DNA from: Ctenosaura bakeri | Taxonomy: Eukaryota; Chordata; Lepidosauria; Squamata; Iguanidae | Assembly: GCA_948474755.1 (NCBI GenBank) | Contig: CAOLHI010001254.1 | Span: 124,001-188,000, forward strand | Length of the DNA: 64,000 nucleotides | Direction: 5' to 3' | In this document: positions 19,119-29,690 of the stretch, one piece after another | Position numbering within the stretch: position 1 is the stretch's first letter | Layout: each line of letters starts with the position of its first letter | Made by a program: the position numbers and the translations under genes | The notes under the pieces: generated by a model | Databases searched by the model: none | Told to the model about the DNA's origin: nothing | Seen by the model: only the letters and a program-made list of their open reading frames with translations

Positions 19119-20702
19119 TCTGTGTGTGTGAGAGAAAAACTTGTGGACAGTTCTAGGGTGCTGTAATTCACAAGGGATCTCCTCAAGGGAACCTCCACTT
19201 CCCCTCCTTTTGGAAAGGAGTGTTTGGATGACAATTAAGTGTTGCAGAGCAAAGGCCCTCGTGGGAAGGACAAGATTCCACCTCCTTCTCTCTGGAATCC
19301 CAGCTGCTTCCTTCAGAGCTGAGAGAAACTCAGTTTGCAACTGTTGAAGCAAGTTAAGGAAGGAGGCAGAGGAAGAGGAGAGAGAAACTGGGACATTTTG
19401 TAATCAAATGAGAAATTGGGAAAGAGACATTGTAAAGGAAGAATTGAACCAGGACTGCTGAAGGTTATGCCTCTCTATGATGCACAGAGCAACTTTTAGG
19501 AGCATGGAAAATGACTTTTAAGATGGGAAAAGCATTGATTGACATTAATTTCTCGCTAAGGCAGACTGAATCTTAGACTGAGAGGGCAAACATATGTCAT
19601 AGCTATAACATACCAAATTCTTGGTGGGGGGAATCTCATGATGGAGTACTTCTCTGAAGACTAAAAAGAAAATCACTTCGTGTATGGAAAGCCAGCATGT
19701 CAGGAGGAGTCCAGAATCCTTCTATCTACACATTTAATTTACTTTCTGGAAGGACTAAATAAGTGATTGACTATTCAGTTCCTCCTTTCCTTTATTATAC
19801 ATAGAAATAGTTTACTGTCTGTCCTCCAGAAATATATTTATCCACTGATCTGCTTCTTTAGAAGAAAAAGGCCTCCCTCTTTCCCGGCTTTTCAGAAGTC
19901 AGGACCTTTTGGAAATACTTCAAGCTGGCCTCTGCTGTTTTCCCTCTTCTCCTTATCTGGTTATTAAAAGCAAATCAAGCTTAATCAAGCCCCATTTATT
20001 ATGTTTTCTTCCCTGCAATTGTTCTGCTGGAATGAGAAAGGTGGAGGGGAAGAGTTTCTTGCTGTCTTGGCAAGCATTCAGCCATGTAGAATGCACCAAG
20101 GCTTTATATATAGAGAGAGAGAGCTAGAGAGAGAGAGGGAAGGAGAGTTTATTTGTGCTGGAAATTCTTCAATATGAGAACCTTGGGGAATTCAGGATGG
20201 AAATAACTTTGCTGGCTATTTCCCAGGGTTCAGGCCAGCTCCTGCCTCTCCTGAGCATGCCTTCTCTCTTCTGTGAATTGGCATCCATGGCCTGCAAAGA
20301 TGAAAGCCATTAATGCAGTCAAAAAAAGAAACTCCACTCATAGCAGATAGGTGGCACAACTGACTAAGGCAATGATTTTTGCAAAACTTCTAGCATCAGG
20401 GAATACCTTTCCAGACCAACTTGCCTTCTGAGGAAGCTTGGGATGTCTTCTGTGGATCTTTTGCAGATTGCAATGGATTCTGGAAAGTTGTTCCATGGGC
20501 TACACAATCATTGAAGGTAAAGGGTAGGCCCCTTGGTTTTCAGTGGTCTTCACTTAAGGTGGCTTTCTACAACTCAATGACTCTTGATGTGTTGATTTAT
20601 GACTCTCATTATTTCTATTTAGGATTCCCAGGTCAGGATTATCCTAGGTCCTGAGATACTGTAATCACAGCAAAAACCTGACACCTAAAGATGGGCCCTT
20701 GT
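19119..20702. other. Intergenic, a GA microsatellite only
   Basis: A short GAGA-rich run lies at about 20113-20143. No exon or repeat family was recognised elsewhere. Confidence 0.4.
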
Positions 20703-20994
20703 TAGAGGCGTATCTAGAATGGGGCAACTAGGATGTGTGCCCTGGGCACCAAAGCCAGAGGGGTGCAAAAAAGCCAAACCTCCTGCCTGGGCCTGGCCTG
20801 CTGCTGCCCCCTGCCGGGGTCTTTCCTAGCCCATTGTGGGGGCAGTGGGGGCAGCAGCAGCCCTCCCACTTGCGGCTGCCCCCACTCCCACCAGAATCTT
20901 CCTCAGTGTGGGGTGGCAGTGGTGAGAGAAGCAGCACCTAGGGGTGCAACTTCCACGCTTGCCCTAGGCGCTGAGCCTAGATATGCCACTGCCC
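20703..20994. mobile_element. TIR DNA transposon fragment (CAGTGGCGTATCTAG type)
   Basis: The left end AGGCGTATCTAGAAT is the inverse of the right end CCTAGATATGCCACTG, and the interior is GC-rich with GGGTGCAA-type repeats mirrored at both sides. No transposase. Probably a hAT-like non-autonomous element. Confidence 0.55.
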
Positions 20995-21475
20995 CTCGTG
21001 ATGTTATGGGGAAGGCCCTGGGAGTGATACAAGAGATGATATTACAAGGAGTAGCACCTGGTGGTGTCATTAAGCATATACATTAAACATCAAACAGAGC
21101 TGCATAGAGTTTATTCAAATAAAAACCTCAACTAGTTTAAGTAACAAGGGAAATATATATAAACACTCTTTTCCAGGCAACACTGTCGTGAGATTCTTCC
21201 CCCTCACCCTGAGACTGGAGAAAAGGGGCCAGAGAAGGCTTCAATCCTATTGCCGATCACCATACCAAATCAAGTTAAATAAAATAATAGATGTGGGATG
21301 GGCTTGGGGGTTCCCAAGTTACAAAGTAGAATTAAAGGAGTCATGGCCTATAAAAATGGTAGATGATGGGTAGGGAAGAGACTTTCATTTTTTGTGGTGG
21401 TAGCGAGATAACTGAACACCACTTATGAATGCATTTTTTTTAAAAGGACCTTTTTTTCATCAAAAGGAAAAAAGT
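20995..21475. other. Intergenic, nothing recognised
   Basis: No supported feature. Confidence 0.4.
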
Positions 21476-21757
21476 GGGCTTGTTTTCTGCTGCTCCAGAG
21501 ACTTGGACAAGGAGCAATGGATTCAAGCTGCAGGAAAGGAGATTCCACCTGAACCTCAGGAAGAACTTCCTGACAGTTAGAGCTGTCCGGCATTGGAATG
21601 CGCTGCCTCAGTGGAGTGTGGTGGAGTCTCCTTCTTTGGAGGTTTTTAAGCAGAGGCTGGGTGGCCACCTGTTGGGAGTGCTTTGGTGGGTGTCCTGCAT
21701 AGCAGAGGGTTGGACTGGATGGCCCCTGGGGTCTCTTCCAACTCTATGATTCTATGA
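21476..21757 (+). mobile_element. CR1 LINE 3' fragment
   Basis: The frame [19 protein letters not shown] to FKQRLGGHLLGVL is the end of the CR1 RT ORF. It is followed by the tail TCTTCCAACTCTATGATTC, ending in TATGA at 21757. Young copy with few differences from 7843-9536. Confidence 0.9.
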
Positions 21758-22031
21758 CATTCCCAGCTGGTTCCTCCTCTCCAGTTTATGTAGCCTTTGA
21801 TGTTTCATGTGAAATAGTTGCCACATGTGTCAGCTAGTCTGGTAAACCTATATGCTGGGAGAAGCTATCAATGGTCTACGGGGCCTCTGGCCCAAAGTCT
21901 ATGCCTGATAGGAGAGATGTGGTTCCTTCTTCAAGAAGCAGAATATGTGGTATGGTGAGGAGCCTCAACCACTGCCCAAGGACACCTATACTCTTGCTTA
22001 ACACATTCAGGCATTCTCTGCTTTTCAATGG
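21758..22031. other. Intergenic, nothing recognised
   Basis: No supported feature. Confidence 0.4.
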
Positions 22032-22934
22032 TGTTACTGTAATTTATAGTCTGAGCCCAGGGCTTACTAAATATAATTTGGTATCAAAAGATTGACCATC
22101 CCCACACCGCTCCTCTCCACATGCTTGTGAGGCCCCCGGACAAGCACACACACGGACACGGCCGAAATAGCTGAATAATATCCAGGCAGGCCAGTAATTT
22201 GCCGGCATGCAGCTTCAGGAGACCTCCAGGCAAGTACCTTTTGAAACCACATTATGTATGCACGCAGCATACAAAAGATTCTCTGCCCCAAACAGGCAGC
22301 TTGACGAGATCAATGCTTATGAATAGCCAATTGTCAAGCACTCCCTGTTTGCATATTGTCTGTGCTATTGACAACTCTGTCATAATTCAATCATTCAAAG
22401 TACTGACCTTTCGGAGGCTTTGTCTCCAGCCCAATACCCATTGTTTTCCCCAGGAAAGGACTATCCTACAGGCACATTTTCCCCCTATAAGAACCCCTGG
22501 TTTTGAGCACTTCTTCAGATCACTCCTGACTTCCATCCCGCCTTGCTGCTGCTCCGTTTGCCGAGCCTTCCCCTCAGCTTCCATGTGCTGAGAATCTCCA
22601 TTCCAACTGACTTTTCTTCTGACTACCTGGGCTACAGGATCAGGTGTAGTATTTCCCCTGAAAAATCCCTCTCAAAATCCTCTATCAGCTCTCCTACCTT
22701 TCTCTTCTTAGGTCTGTGTGAGTGATTGCATACGTACGTATTGACTGTATTTCAAAATAAAGAAAACAATTATTATTTACTTCTGCTTGATTATTGACTC
22801 GGCCTGACCCCATAAACATTGGGTCCAAGATCTCGCTAGGTTGTCCTGCCTCTTGTGCTCTTGCTAATTCCCATTCCCCATTATTTGGAGCACATTGAGG
22901 TGTCCCTCACGGGACCCCAGAAATCAGGGTAACA
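22032..22934 (+). mobile_element. Solo LTR, family 1, copy B
   Basis: TGTTAC...GTAACA ends, CTATAAGAACCCC TATA region near 22485-22490 and AATAAA at 22756-22761. Strongly similar to copy A over the U3-R-U5 span. The flanks ATGG and GAGG do not form a duplication, so one flank may have recombined or mutated. Confidence 0.85.
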
Positions 22935-23846
22935 GAGGTCCACTCTGCAGAGATCTGCTCTCATGTCAGGAACCAGAACTACTTCTCTTCTCCACTCTTT
23001 CCATCCTACCCCTTCAAAACCTCACCCAGGCAGAAATGTCCTCACGGAAAATGGGGTGGGTCCTTATTTTGAGCTTTGTGCGGATATACTTCATTTAGAA
23101 GCTTTCTCCCCCATTATCGTTATCCCTCCATCTCCATTCCTTGCTCCTCCTCTCTCCCGCCCCACATGTTCTAATCCTGCACATCAGTTTCTCATGCTTA
23201 TAGCAGCCTCATTGCTGCTCCAGCCATCTAAAAGGCTGTGTTTTGCATTTCAACAGTTTCCAATTTTTGACAGTGCTCTGGTCCCTAACCTGTTGAATAA
23301 GGGGAGGGGGAAACAACTGTACCACAGCCAGGCAGGGGTCTGGCCAGGTCCCCAGAGTGGGGCTTCAGTGGGCCTTGGAAAGCTGCATCACTTACTCTTC
23401 TGCCATGAAGAGACAATGCACAGCCTTACAGAGACCACCAAACTCCAAAGGGTACATGTCCTACATCAAAAGAGATGCTACTTCAAAAGAAAATGCAGGG
23501 ACGTTTTAAAGAAAAGGGATAATTTTCACTGGACACCCAAGGGTTGCCAGAGTGAAATCTGGAGAGGGTTTCTGTACCTTTTATGTTTGTGCAAAAGAGG
23601 GAATTCCTGCAGGTAGTGCTTGTTATCTGGTAGCTTGACTAGCAGCAGCTGCTGAAATTCTGTCTTCTACACAGATAGTAAAGGTACAGGAGCTATCTCC
23701 ACTTTTCGCTCTGGCAAATCTAGGGTTCCTGTGAAAATTATCCCTGCATGGTAACTCTTTTTTTTTTAAAAAAAAATATAGCACGAGGAAAAGATTTTTA
23801 CTGTGTAACATGGATATAGCTCCTGCCACCATTTTCATTATGCTCA
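22935..23846. other. Intergenic, nothing recognised
   Basis: An open frame at 22963-23616 (+) overlaps the end of the LTR and shows no domain or codon pattern of a real gene. Confidence 0.4.
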
Positions 23847-24250
23847 GGCCCTTTTCGCATGGCATTTTTGATGCAAAAGGGCCCCTTGAGAGTTGTGCAA
23901 ATGTGAGGAGCAGTCCACATGACACATTCACATTTGCGCTACGCTCCAGGGCCTGACACGGACCACACATGCATTTTTTCATTTTTGGCTTGAAGCCAAA
24001 GGTCGCGCATCGCTCTGGGGTCCTGCCCGCACTTACCTTGAGTGTGGATCCTCAGGAGCCCGGCCGCTCATGCTTCCTGTCTCAGTGCATCCTGGGAAGG
24101 TCCCAGGCTGCACTGTGAAAGGAAAAAGGGGGGCTCTCACGTGAGCAAGAAGCTCATGCGGAGCCGAAGAAGCAGGGAAGCGAGAGCCTTTCTCCAAAGG
24201 CTGCTCACACAAGCATCGCACCCCAACGCCGAAAATGGGTGAGTTGCAGA
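23847..24250. mobile_element. Hairpin-bearing TIR element (family B), copy 1
   Basis: Starts GGCCCTTTTCGCATGGCA. At about 23880-23952 a hairpin pairs TTGTGCAAATGTGA with its partially mutated inverse. Then come TTTTTTCATTTTTGGCTT and GCACTTACCT, all in the same order as the inverse of the copies at 26771 and 55265. The right end is not clearly defined. Confidence 0.65.
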
Positions 24251-24625
24251 AAGGGTCTCAGAATGCATCTGAATGACATGGGAGGGGCAGGGCCATTCTG
24301 GGAAAAGTCAAGGCGGCAGCTATTTCAGCAGCCTCACTTCTTGGCTGTCTGCTGAACCTAGTATGACATGGCTTATGGGTTGGGCCAGAGAGGATAAAGG
24401 CATAAGTGCCCAGCTGCAGGAAAAGATAGTGGCACTCCTGCTGATGCTCAGCAGAGAAATGTCAATCAAAGCAGTGGTAGTTGCTGCTGAGATCTTCATT
24501 TCCTGGAAGAGGGAGAGGCATAAGGGCAACACAAAGGAGGTTTTTCAAGGATCCAATCTTTGTTGAGAATCTAAGCAATCAGCAACATTCATATGGAGAA
24601 GAATGTGGTCTTTGAAATGTTGTGT
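24251..24625. other. Intergenic, nothing recognised
   Basis: No supported feature. Confidence 0.4.
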
Positions 24626-24846
24626 GACCCATTCACACTACTGAATTAGAGTGCTATTATTCCACTTTAACTGCCATGGTTCCATCCTATGGAATCCTGG
24701 AACTGGTTGTCTGGAGAAGCACCAAAGCACTCTGTGTGAGAATCCTAAATGCCCCCTCGCCAAACTGCCAGTCCCAGGATTTCATAGGATGAAACCAGGG
24801 CAGTTAAAGTGGAATAATGCTATAATTCTATAGTGTGAATGGGCCC
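24626..24846. mobile_element. Palindromic family A-related element (older subfamily)
   Basis: The ends CCCATTCACACTACTGAAT and TAGTGTGAATGGGCC are inverted. The interior has TTATTCCACTTTAACTGCC on the left and its inverse on the right. It shares the arms ATTCCACTTTAAC and CCTATGGAATCCTGG with family A but has different tips. A similar copy lies at 63418. Confidence 0.8.
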
Positions 24847-25633
24847 TTGGTTTCAGTCTATGTGGATGTTGGTATAGGAGTTTCTCAAGAAGCTTATTCC
24901 CACACCTGAAACTTATTTTCCTTCCCCCCATGTTAGGAATCCACTGAATACCCATGGGATGTCCTGCCAGATTCTTTGCAGCCAAGACTGACGGTGTGTG
25001 TTTTTTTGGACTTCCAACTCTCAACAAGCTCCCAGCTTGCTGTGAGCTGGCTTACTTTCATTTATCAAAGTAATAGCACACATTACATTTATCTGGCTGG
25101 GTTTTATCCTCCCAGCTACTCTTTTCCTCAACACTAAAACTGCAGAGAATTGGGGAGTGAAATATCTGGGAAAGTAACTAGATGTAATCCACTTTTAATA
25201 GGCATGTAAAAAAGCAGAACAGCTTAGGAAGGGCAGGCCAGACAGCCAGTGTCCTTCATTTCCAGGCAAATAGGGATTTATCGAGATGTCTTTCTCTTAC
25301 CAGTTATAGTGATCTGCAAGCTCTGAATAATTGGATTGGTGACCTGTCAGTGCTGCTCAGTTCCAGCAGAATGAGGTAATCCATTGCCCCATTTCCCAGT
25401 CAACATATCAGATCACAGACCCCATTCATGTTTGAATTTGGTGTAAGCCCGATGGTGCTGTCAGAACTTGCTTGCTCACCACAAAGGACAGAAGAAGGTA
25501 GATTTCTGGGGGTTTGGGTGTGGGATGGATTTTGAATTTTGAATTTGAGATTGGAGCAATTATTTGTTCAGCTCTCCATTCATTCTTTTCTATAATGCTC
25601 ACAGTGAGTAGTGGCTACAGAGAAATAGAAATA
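24847..25633. other. Intergenic, nothing recognised
   Basis: No supported feature. Confidence 0.4.
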
Positions 25634-26140
25634 CAGTGGGCCCTGCAGTTTTGTGGGGGTTAGAGGTACAAGACCACGACAAAAGTGGAAAAAATGAATA
25701 AAAATAAAAATCGCAAACATTATTCTTTTTAACATGAGAATAGGAATCTCCAGGTCCTCCAGTGCAATTTTATGTTCAACTTCTGGTGGTAATGGGCCAC
25801 AGAATCTTGCTGGAGGACCTATCAATGTCTAGAGAAGTATCCACTTCACCAGAAGTGGACCATAGAGTCATGCTGCAGGACCTAGAAATTCCTGGAAAGA
25901 ATACTTCTTTAGACATTGCTAGGTCCTCCAGCAAGATTCTGGTGAAGTGGACTCTAGAATTGCACTGATGGAAGTGGACCGTAGAATTGCACTGGAGGAC
26001 TTAGAGATTCCTAGAAAGAACGTATTTTTTTTCTGTGGCAAGAGCAAATAGAGTAAGAATTTTAAAATAAAATAAATTAAAATAACTCACAAATAATCAA
26101 ATCCTTGAATGCTGAACCTGCAAAAGTGAAGGGCCTACTG
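25634..26140. mobile_element. Tigger/pogo-like element with internal repeats
   Basis: CAGTGGGCCCTGCAGTTTTG and its inverse CCTGCAAAAGTGAAGGGCC plus TACTG form TIRs, flanked by TA on both sides (25632-25633 and 26141-26142), the target duplication of Tc1/mariner-pogo elements. The GGGCCC-containing tips fit the Tigger group. Between 25740 and 26020 a ~45-55 bp unit around GGAGGACCTAGAAATTCCT is repeated four to five times in both orientations. No transposase remains. Confidence 0.75.
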
Positions 26141-26142
26141 TA

Positions 26143-26770
26143 AAGACACATATCCAGTTTTCATATTGTAACAGTTTGGCAGGCATACTGTTAGTGGCAT
26201 AAACATGTGTAAGTTAACCCTACATCTTCGTGTGTCTATTTTTGGTTGCTGTGGAGGTTCATACTCCCTTTCTCCCTCTTCAGCAACCTGATACCCAACC
26301 TACCATATTGCTACTGAAGCCACCCACCCATTGCCATTCATGCCTGTGGAAGAGTAAGGGTCATCGCGGGAGCCCCTGGCTATGTATCTGCTCAGCTACT
26401 GACTATGATTACTTCAGCCAATGAGACCCTCTGGAGAATCCCGGTTGACTTCAGTGGATAACATAATGATTTTGCATCTGGCCACAAGGACACAGCCAGA
26501 TATTTTTTCAACCCTCCCATCTCCTCCAGGAACGAATAACTGGGGGTCCTTCAGGGATGACCTAGGGGTGGTAAATGGTTCAGCATAGTGTAGTTTTGCA
26601 TGTGGAACTACTCTTCGTGCTGAGCTGTGCAGGATTGCTGCTACAGAGTGAAGGTGAAAAGGGCCACCATCACCTCCACTAAAATACTACCTCCACCAGA
26701 CTGTTGCCCCCATCAATAGACTGTTGCCCCCATCAATTGCCCCCTTTCGATAGTCCTTCTATCAGACTAC
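26143..26770. other. Intergenic, short tandem duplication
   Basis: GACTGTTGCCCCCATCAAT is repeated in tandem near 26699-26738. Nothing else recognised. Confidence 0.4.
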
Positions 26771-27176
26771 GGCCCTTTTCGCAGCGCCGGCGCTCGCGCG
26801 ATGGAGGAGGGCGGCTCGCACAAGAAGCCTTCTCCGGGAGCTGCTGCTTCCCCCCTCCTTCCTTCCGCAGGTGAAGGAACGAGCGGGGAAGCGGCAGCCT
26901 CCTGGAGGCGGCGGCAGCTCGAGCGTCCGTCCCCCCGCGCGCGCGAGAAAGGAGCCTGTCCCGCCCATCCCCCCCGCGCGCGAGAGAAAGGAGCTTGTCG
27001 CGTCCGCCCCCCCGCGCACGCGCAAAGCAGGACGTGTCGCATCCGTCGCGCTAGCACCCCGTCCCCCCTTCCTTCTTCAGGGGCGGAGGGAAGGAAGCGC
27101 GACCCGGCCGGCTCCCCGACGCTCCGCACCAGAGGTAAGTGCACGCGGGCGCCGGGAGCATTGCGCGAGCGCGGGT

Positions 27177-27200
27177 GATTTTCGCTTCGAAGCGAAAATC
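27177..27200. repeat. Perfect 24-nt palindrome
   Basis: GATTTTCGCTTC is followed immediately by its exact inverse complement, with no loop. It lies inside family B copy 2. Confidence 0.95.
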
Positions 27201-27225
27201 AAAAAACCCGCGCTTGCGCTGCTTC

Positions 27226-27300
27226 AGCCCCGTGAGCCTGGCGGAAGTGGGAGTGCGTCGTGCGGAGCGACGTTCCCACTCCCGCGAGGCTCACGGGGCT
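27226..27300. repeat. Subterminal hairpin of family B copy 2
   Basis: AGCCCCGTGAGCCT pairs with AGGCTCACGGGGCT, and the stem continues with few mismatches through AGTGGGA to a small loop. The counterparts at 23880-23952 and 55428-55494 have different stem sequences but also pair. Confidence 0.9.
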
Positions 27301-27333
27301 GTTGCGCGAGAAAAGGCCCGTGCGAAAAGGGCC

Positions 27334-29226
27334 TGCAACAAAAGAGAGATAAGGAAAGCAGTGACACTCTATTGGCTTGTCTTGTCCTTATAAAGACTTT
27401 GTAACAAAGAACTAACCAAATTTGCTTTCCTGTTTCCCTCCCAGTCCTTTTTGCTTTATTCTTGTGTTCTTTAGATTGAAAACCTGAAATTAGTGCACTG
27501 TTGCTGAACCTGGTACACCACTCTGGAAGCATTTCCATCTTTTCTTCCTTTGGCTAAAGAATGGGGTAAAATCCTTTAAATAAAAAATCTAAGGGAGTAA
27601 ACCATATGCTCTGTCTCTAGTTATCAGAGGTACTTTCTGTTTCTTTATAGCTGTCCTTGTAAAGCACTGTCGTTTTACTTGTGTTTCCAGGGTTCTGTCT
27701 CCACATCTACCCTGGAAGAAGTATCACCGGACTTAATAACATTACCCATAACATCAGACGTACATTCACTTGCGTATCCTCCAGTGTGATATTTGCCATT
27801 TGCCCTTCTGCACTCTGTGTTGGGCAGACAGAGGATAAATGCCCACAAGAGGATAAATGGCCACAAATTTGAGATTAGAAATGCAAATTCCCCCAAAGCA
27901 GTTGCAGGGTATTTCAGGCTTCCTGGATGTATAATATCTGACTTACAAAAATAAATTCAAAGGAAGATTGGAAGGAGGAACAGCTGAATTGTGGTGTATT
28001 CACAAATACCAATCAATTGGAACACGTCCGGACAGAAATAATGATTACTTGGAATGCTAAATAGATTAATATATATTGCACTACATATATTAACATGTTC
28101 TACATATATTAACGCTACATATATTAATATGTTATGCTACATACATTAACATACAGGTTCTCAAGACGGCAATATAACTAAAGAATTCTTTCCAGAGAAA
28201 TCTCTGACTTCAAGAAGACCGTCTTTTGATTAACCAATTTATTGCTCTCACACCTCTACACTACTTGAAAAAGATACACTACTGTATCATCTTACACAAT
28301 ACTTTGAAGTTGCTGTCACAACTTGCATCTTTCTGTATCTTGTTAGATTTTGATCCCACTCTTATAGACATGTAACTATTCTTTATATTTGGGCTCTAAT
28401 ACTGTACCCCATCAATGCATCACAAAATATGGATTAATATCCACAAAACCTCATACTAAATTAAACCAATTAGTCTCAGTAGCACTACTTGATTCCTTCT
28501 TCTCACCACCCTTTTGCCCTTTCCCTGTCTTTCTCCCTCTTTGCCCTACTTGTCTCTCTCATCTTCTCTCTTCTTCTATTCTGTTTTCTCTCTTTCTATA
28601 ACTAATTCATGGCTAAACATTTTCTCTTTCCTTGCTCTCTTTTTATTTCTGCTCCCTTCTAACGTCTCCTAATGTAGACATCTTCTCTCTTGCCCTGCTT
28701 GCTTTTGTTTTCCTTCTTTCATCCTTTTTTTCCCTTCTTCCCTTCCACAATTCTCCTGGCTACATTTGTCTTCTTCCCCATCCTACTCTTTCCTGCCACC
28801 TTGCTTCTTCTCCCCTCCTTCTTTATCCCTCCAACTCTTTTCTTCTCCCCCCCTTTTTCCCCCATCTGAAAACTTTGAAACTATGCCTGGGACATGTTAA
28901 ATTTCCAGTATTTTGAAGTTGTAAGTTCCATTAAACTCAAGAATATACTAGACGTGTATAGACAGGATTGCTCTGTTGCTCTGTGTTGCCCTGTTGTTGT
29001 TACCATTATTGTCTTTCTAAAAATATTTGGCCATTATTAGTAGTATTATTATGATTACTACTTTGGAGTGAAGAAAGAGTCCATAGACTGATCATAAAAA
29101 AATAAACATAGACCAGTAAGAGGGGCTGACTAATGGGACCAACTTCTTAAGAGCAGAATTTTGAAAGAAAAAACATTTTTGCTTGCAAAAGTGTCTTTGG
29201 ATGAGCAACAAATCCTATGAGTTCAT
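27334..29226. other. Intergenic with AT-rich repeats and a pyrimidine tract
   Basis: At 28062-28160 the motif CTACATATATTAA recurs irregularly about four to five times. From about 28490 to 28870 the plus strand is almost purely C and T (CTTTTCCC-type). Open frames across the tract are compositional. Otherwise nothing. Confidence 0.5.
28490..28870 (+). repeat. Pyrimidine-rich tract
   Basis: About 380 bp with strong C/T bias on the plus strand, interrupted only by short mixed segments. No simple repeat unit. Confidence 0.75.
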
Positions 29227-29233
29227 CACAGTG

Positions 29234-29411
29234 GCCTTTTCCGCACCACACTCTTATAGCGCGATGATTCCACTTTCAACATCCTATGGAATCCTGGGGT
29301 TTGCAGTTTCGGGAGGGGCCGGCTGGCCCCTCCCGAAACTGCAAACCCCAGGATTCCATAGGATGTTGAAAGTGGAATCATCGCGCTATAAGAGTGTGGT
29401 GCGGAAAAGGC
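29234..29411. mobile_element. Near-perfect palindromic family A copy (178 bp)
   Basis: Two 89-bp arms from GCCTTTTCCGCACCACACTC inward pair at 88 of 89 positions; the only mismatch is 29321 against 29324 at the centre. The element is flanked by CACAGTG on both sides (29227-29233, 29412-29418), or by ACAGT if the ends are read as GGCC...GGCC. It is the youngest copy of the family in the window and could form a hairpin or cruciform. Confidence 0.93.
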
Positions 29412-29486
29412 CACAGTGTTTGCAATTGTATTAAAAACAGAGCTGGGAAAATTTCTCTTGTTTGAAGCAGAATTTGAACTGGATTT

Positions 29487-29690
29487 GTTGTCTGTCTTCA
29501 AGTCATTTCTGACTTATGGCAACCCTAAGACCTGTCATGTCAACCCTGTCATGGAGTTGTTCAGAGGATATTTGCCTTTGTTCTGCTCTGAGGCTGAGAG
29601 AGTGTGAGTTTTCCTGGTTCAGTAGGCATTCAAACCCTGATCTCCAGAGCTGTAGCCTAATGCTTAAACCACGACTCCACATTGGCTCTT
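29487..29690 (-). mobile_element. Sauria-type SINE
   Basis: The plus strand shows the inverse of the BovB-type tail (CTTCAAGTCATTTCTGACTT) at the left. A tRNA-like B-box complement (TTCAAACCCTG) is near 29630 and the head is near 29675. Confidence 0.75.

Larger units (their letters stand above)
26771..27333. mobile_element. GC-rich hairpin-bearing TIR element (family B), copy 2
   Basis: GGCCCTTTTCGCA at 26771-26783 and TGCGAAAAGGGCC at 27321-27333 are perfect inverted termini of a 563-bp, CpG-rich element. Inside are a perfect 24-nt palindrome at 27177-27200 and a long hairpin at 27226-27300. The GC content resembles a CpG island, and several open frames of 87-177 codons cross it in different frames. 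They show no domain and are best explained by composition. No transposase is encoded. Confidence 0.75.

Noticed and set aside
16214..22934. LTR copies A and B as the two ends of one provirus
   Set aside because: The interval of 4.9 kb shows no gag, pol or env similarity, and copy A has its own target duplication on both sides.
26762..27404. Overlapping open frames of 87-177 codons in GC-rich DNA, or a CpG-island promoter of a new gene
   Set aside because: The frames overlap on both strands, are Arg/Pro/Ala-rich and without domain, and the whole stretch is bounded by perfect inverted repeats of a transposon family found elsewhere in the window.
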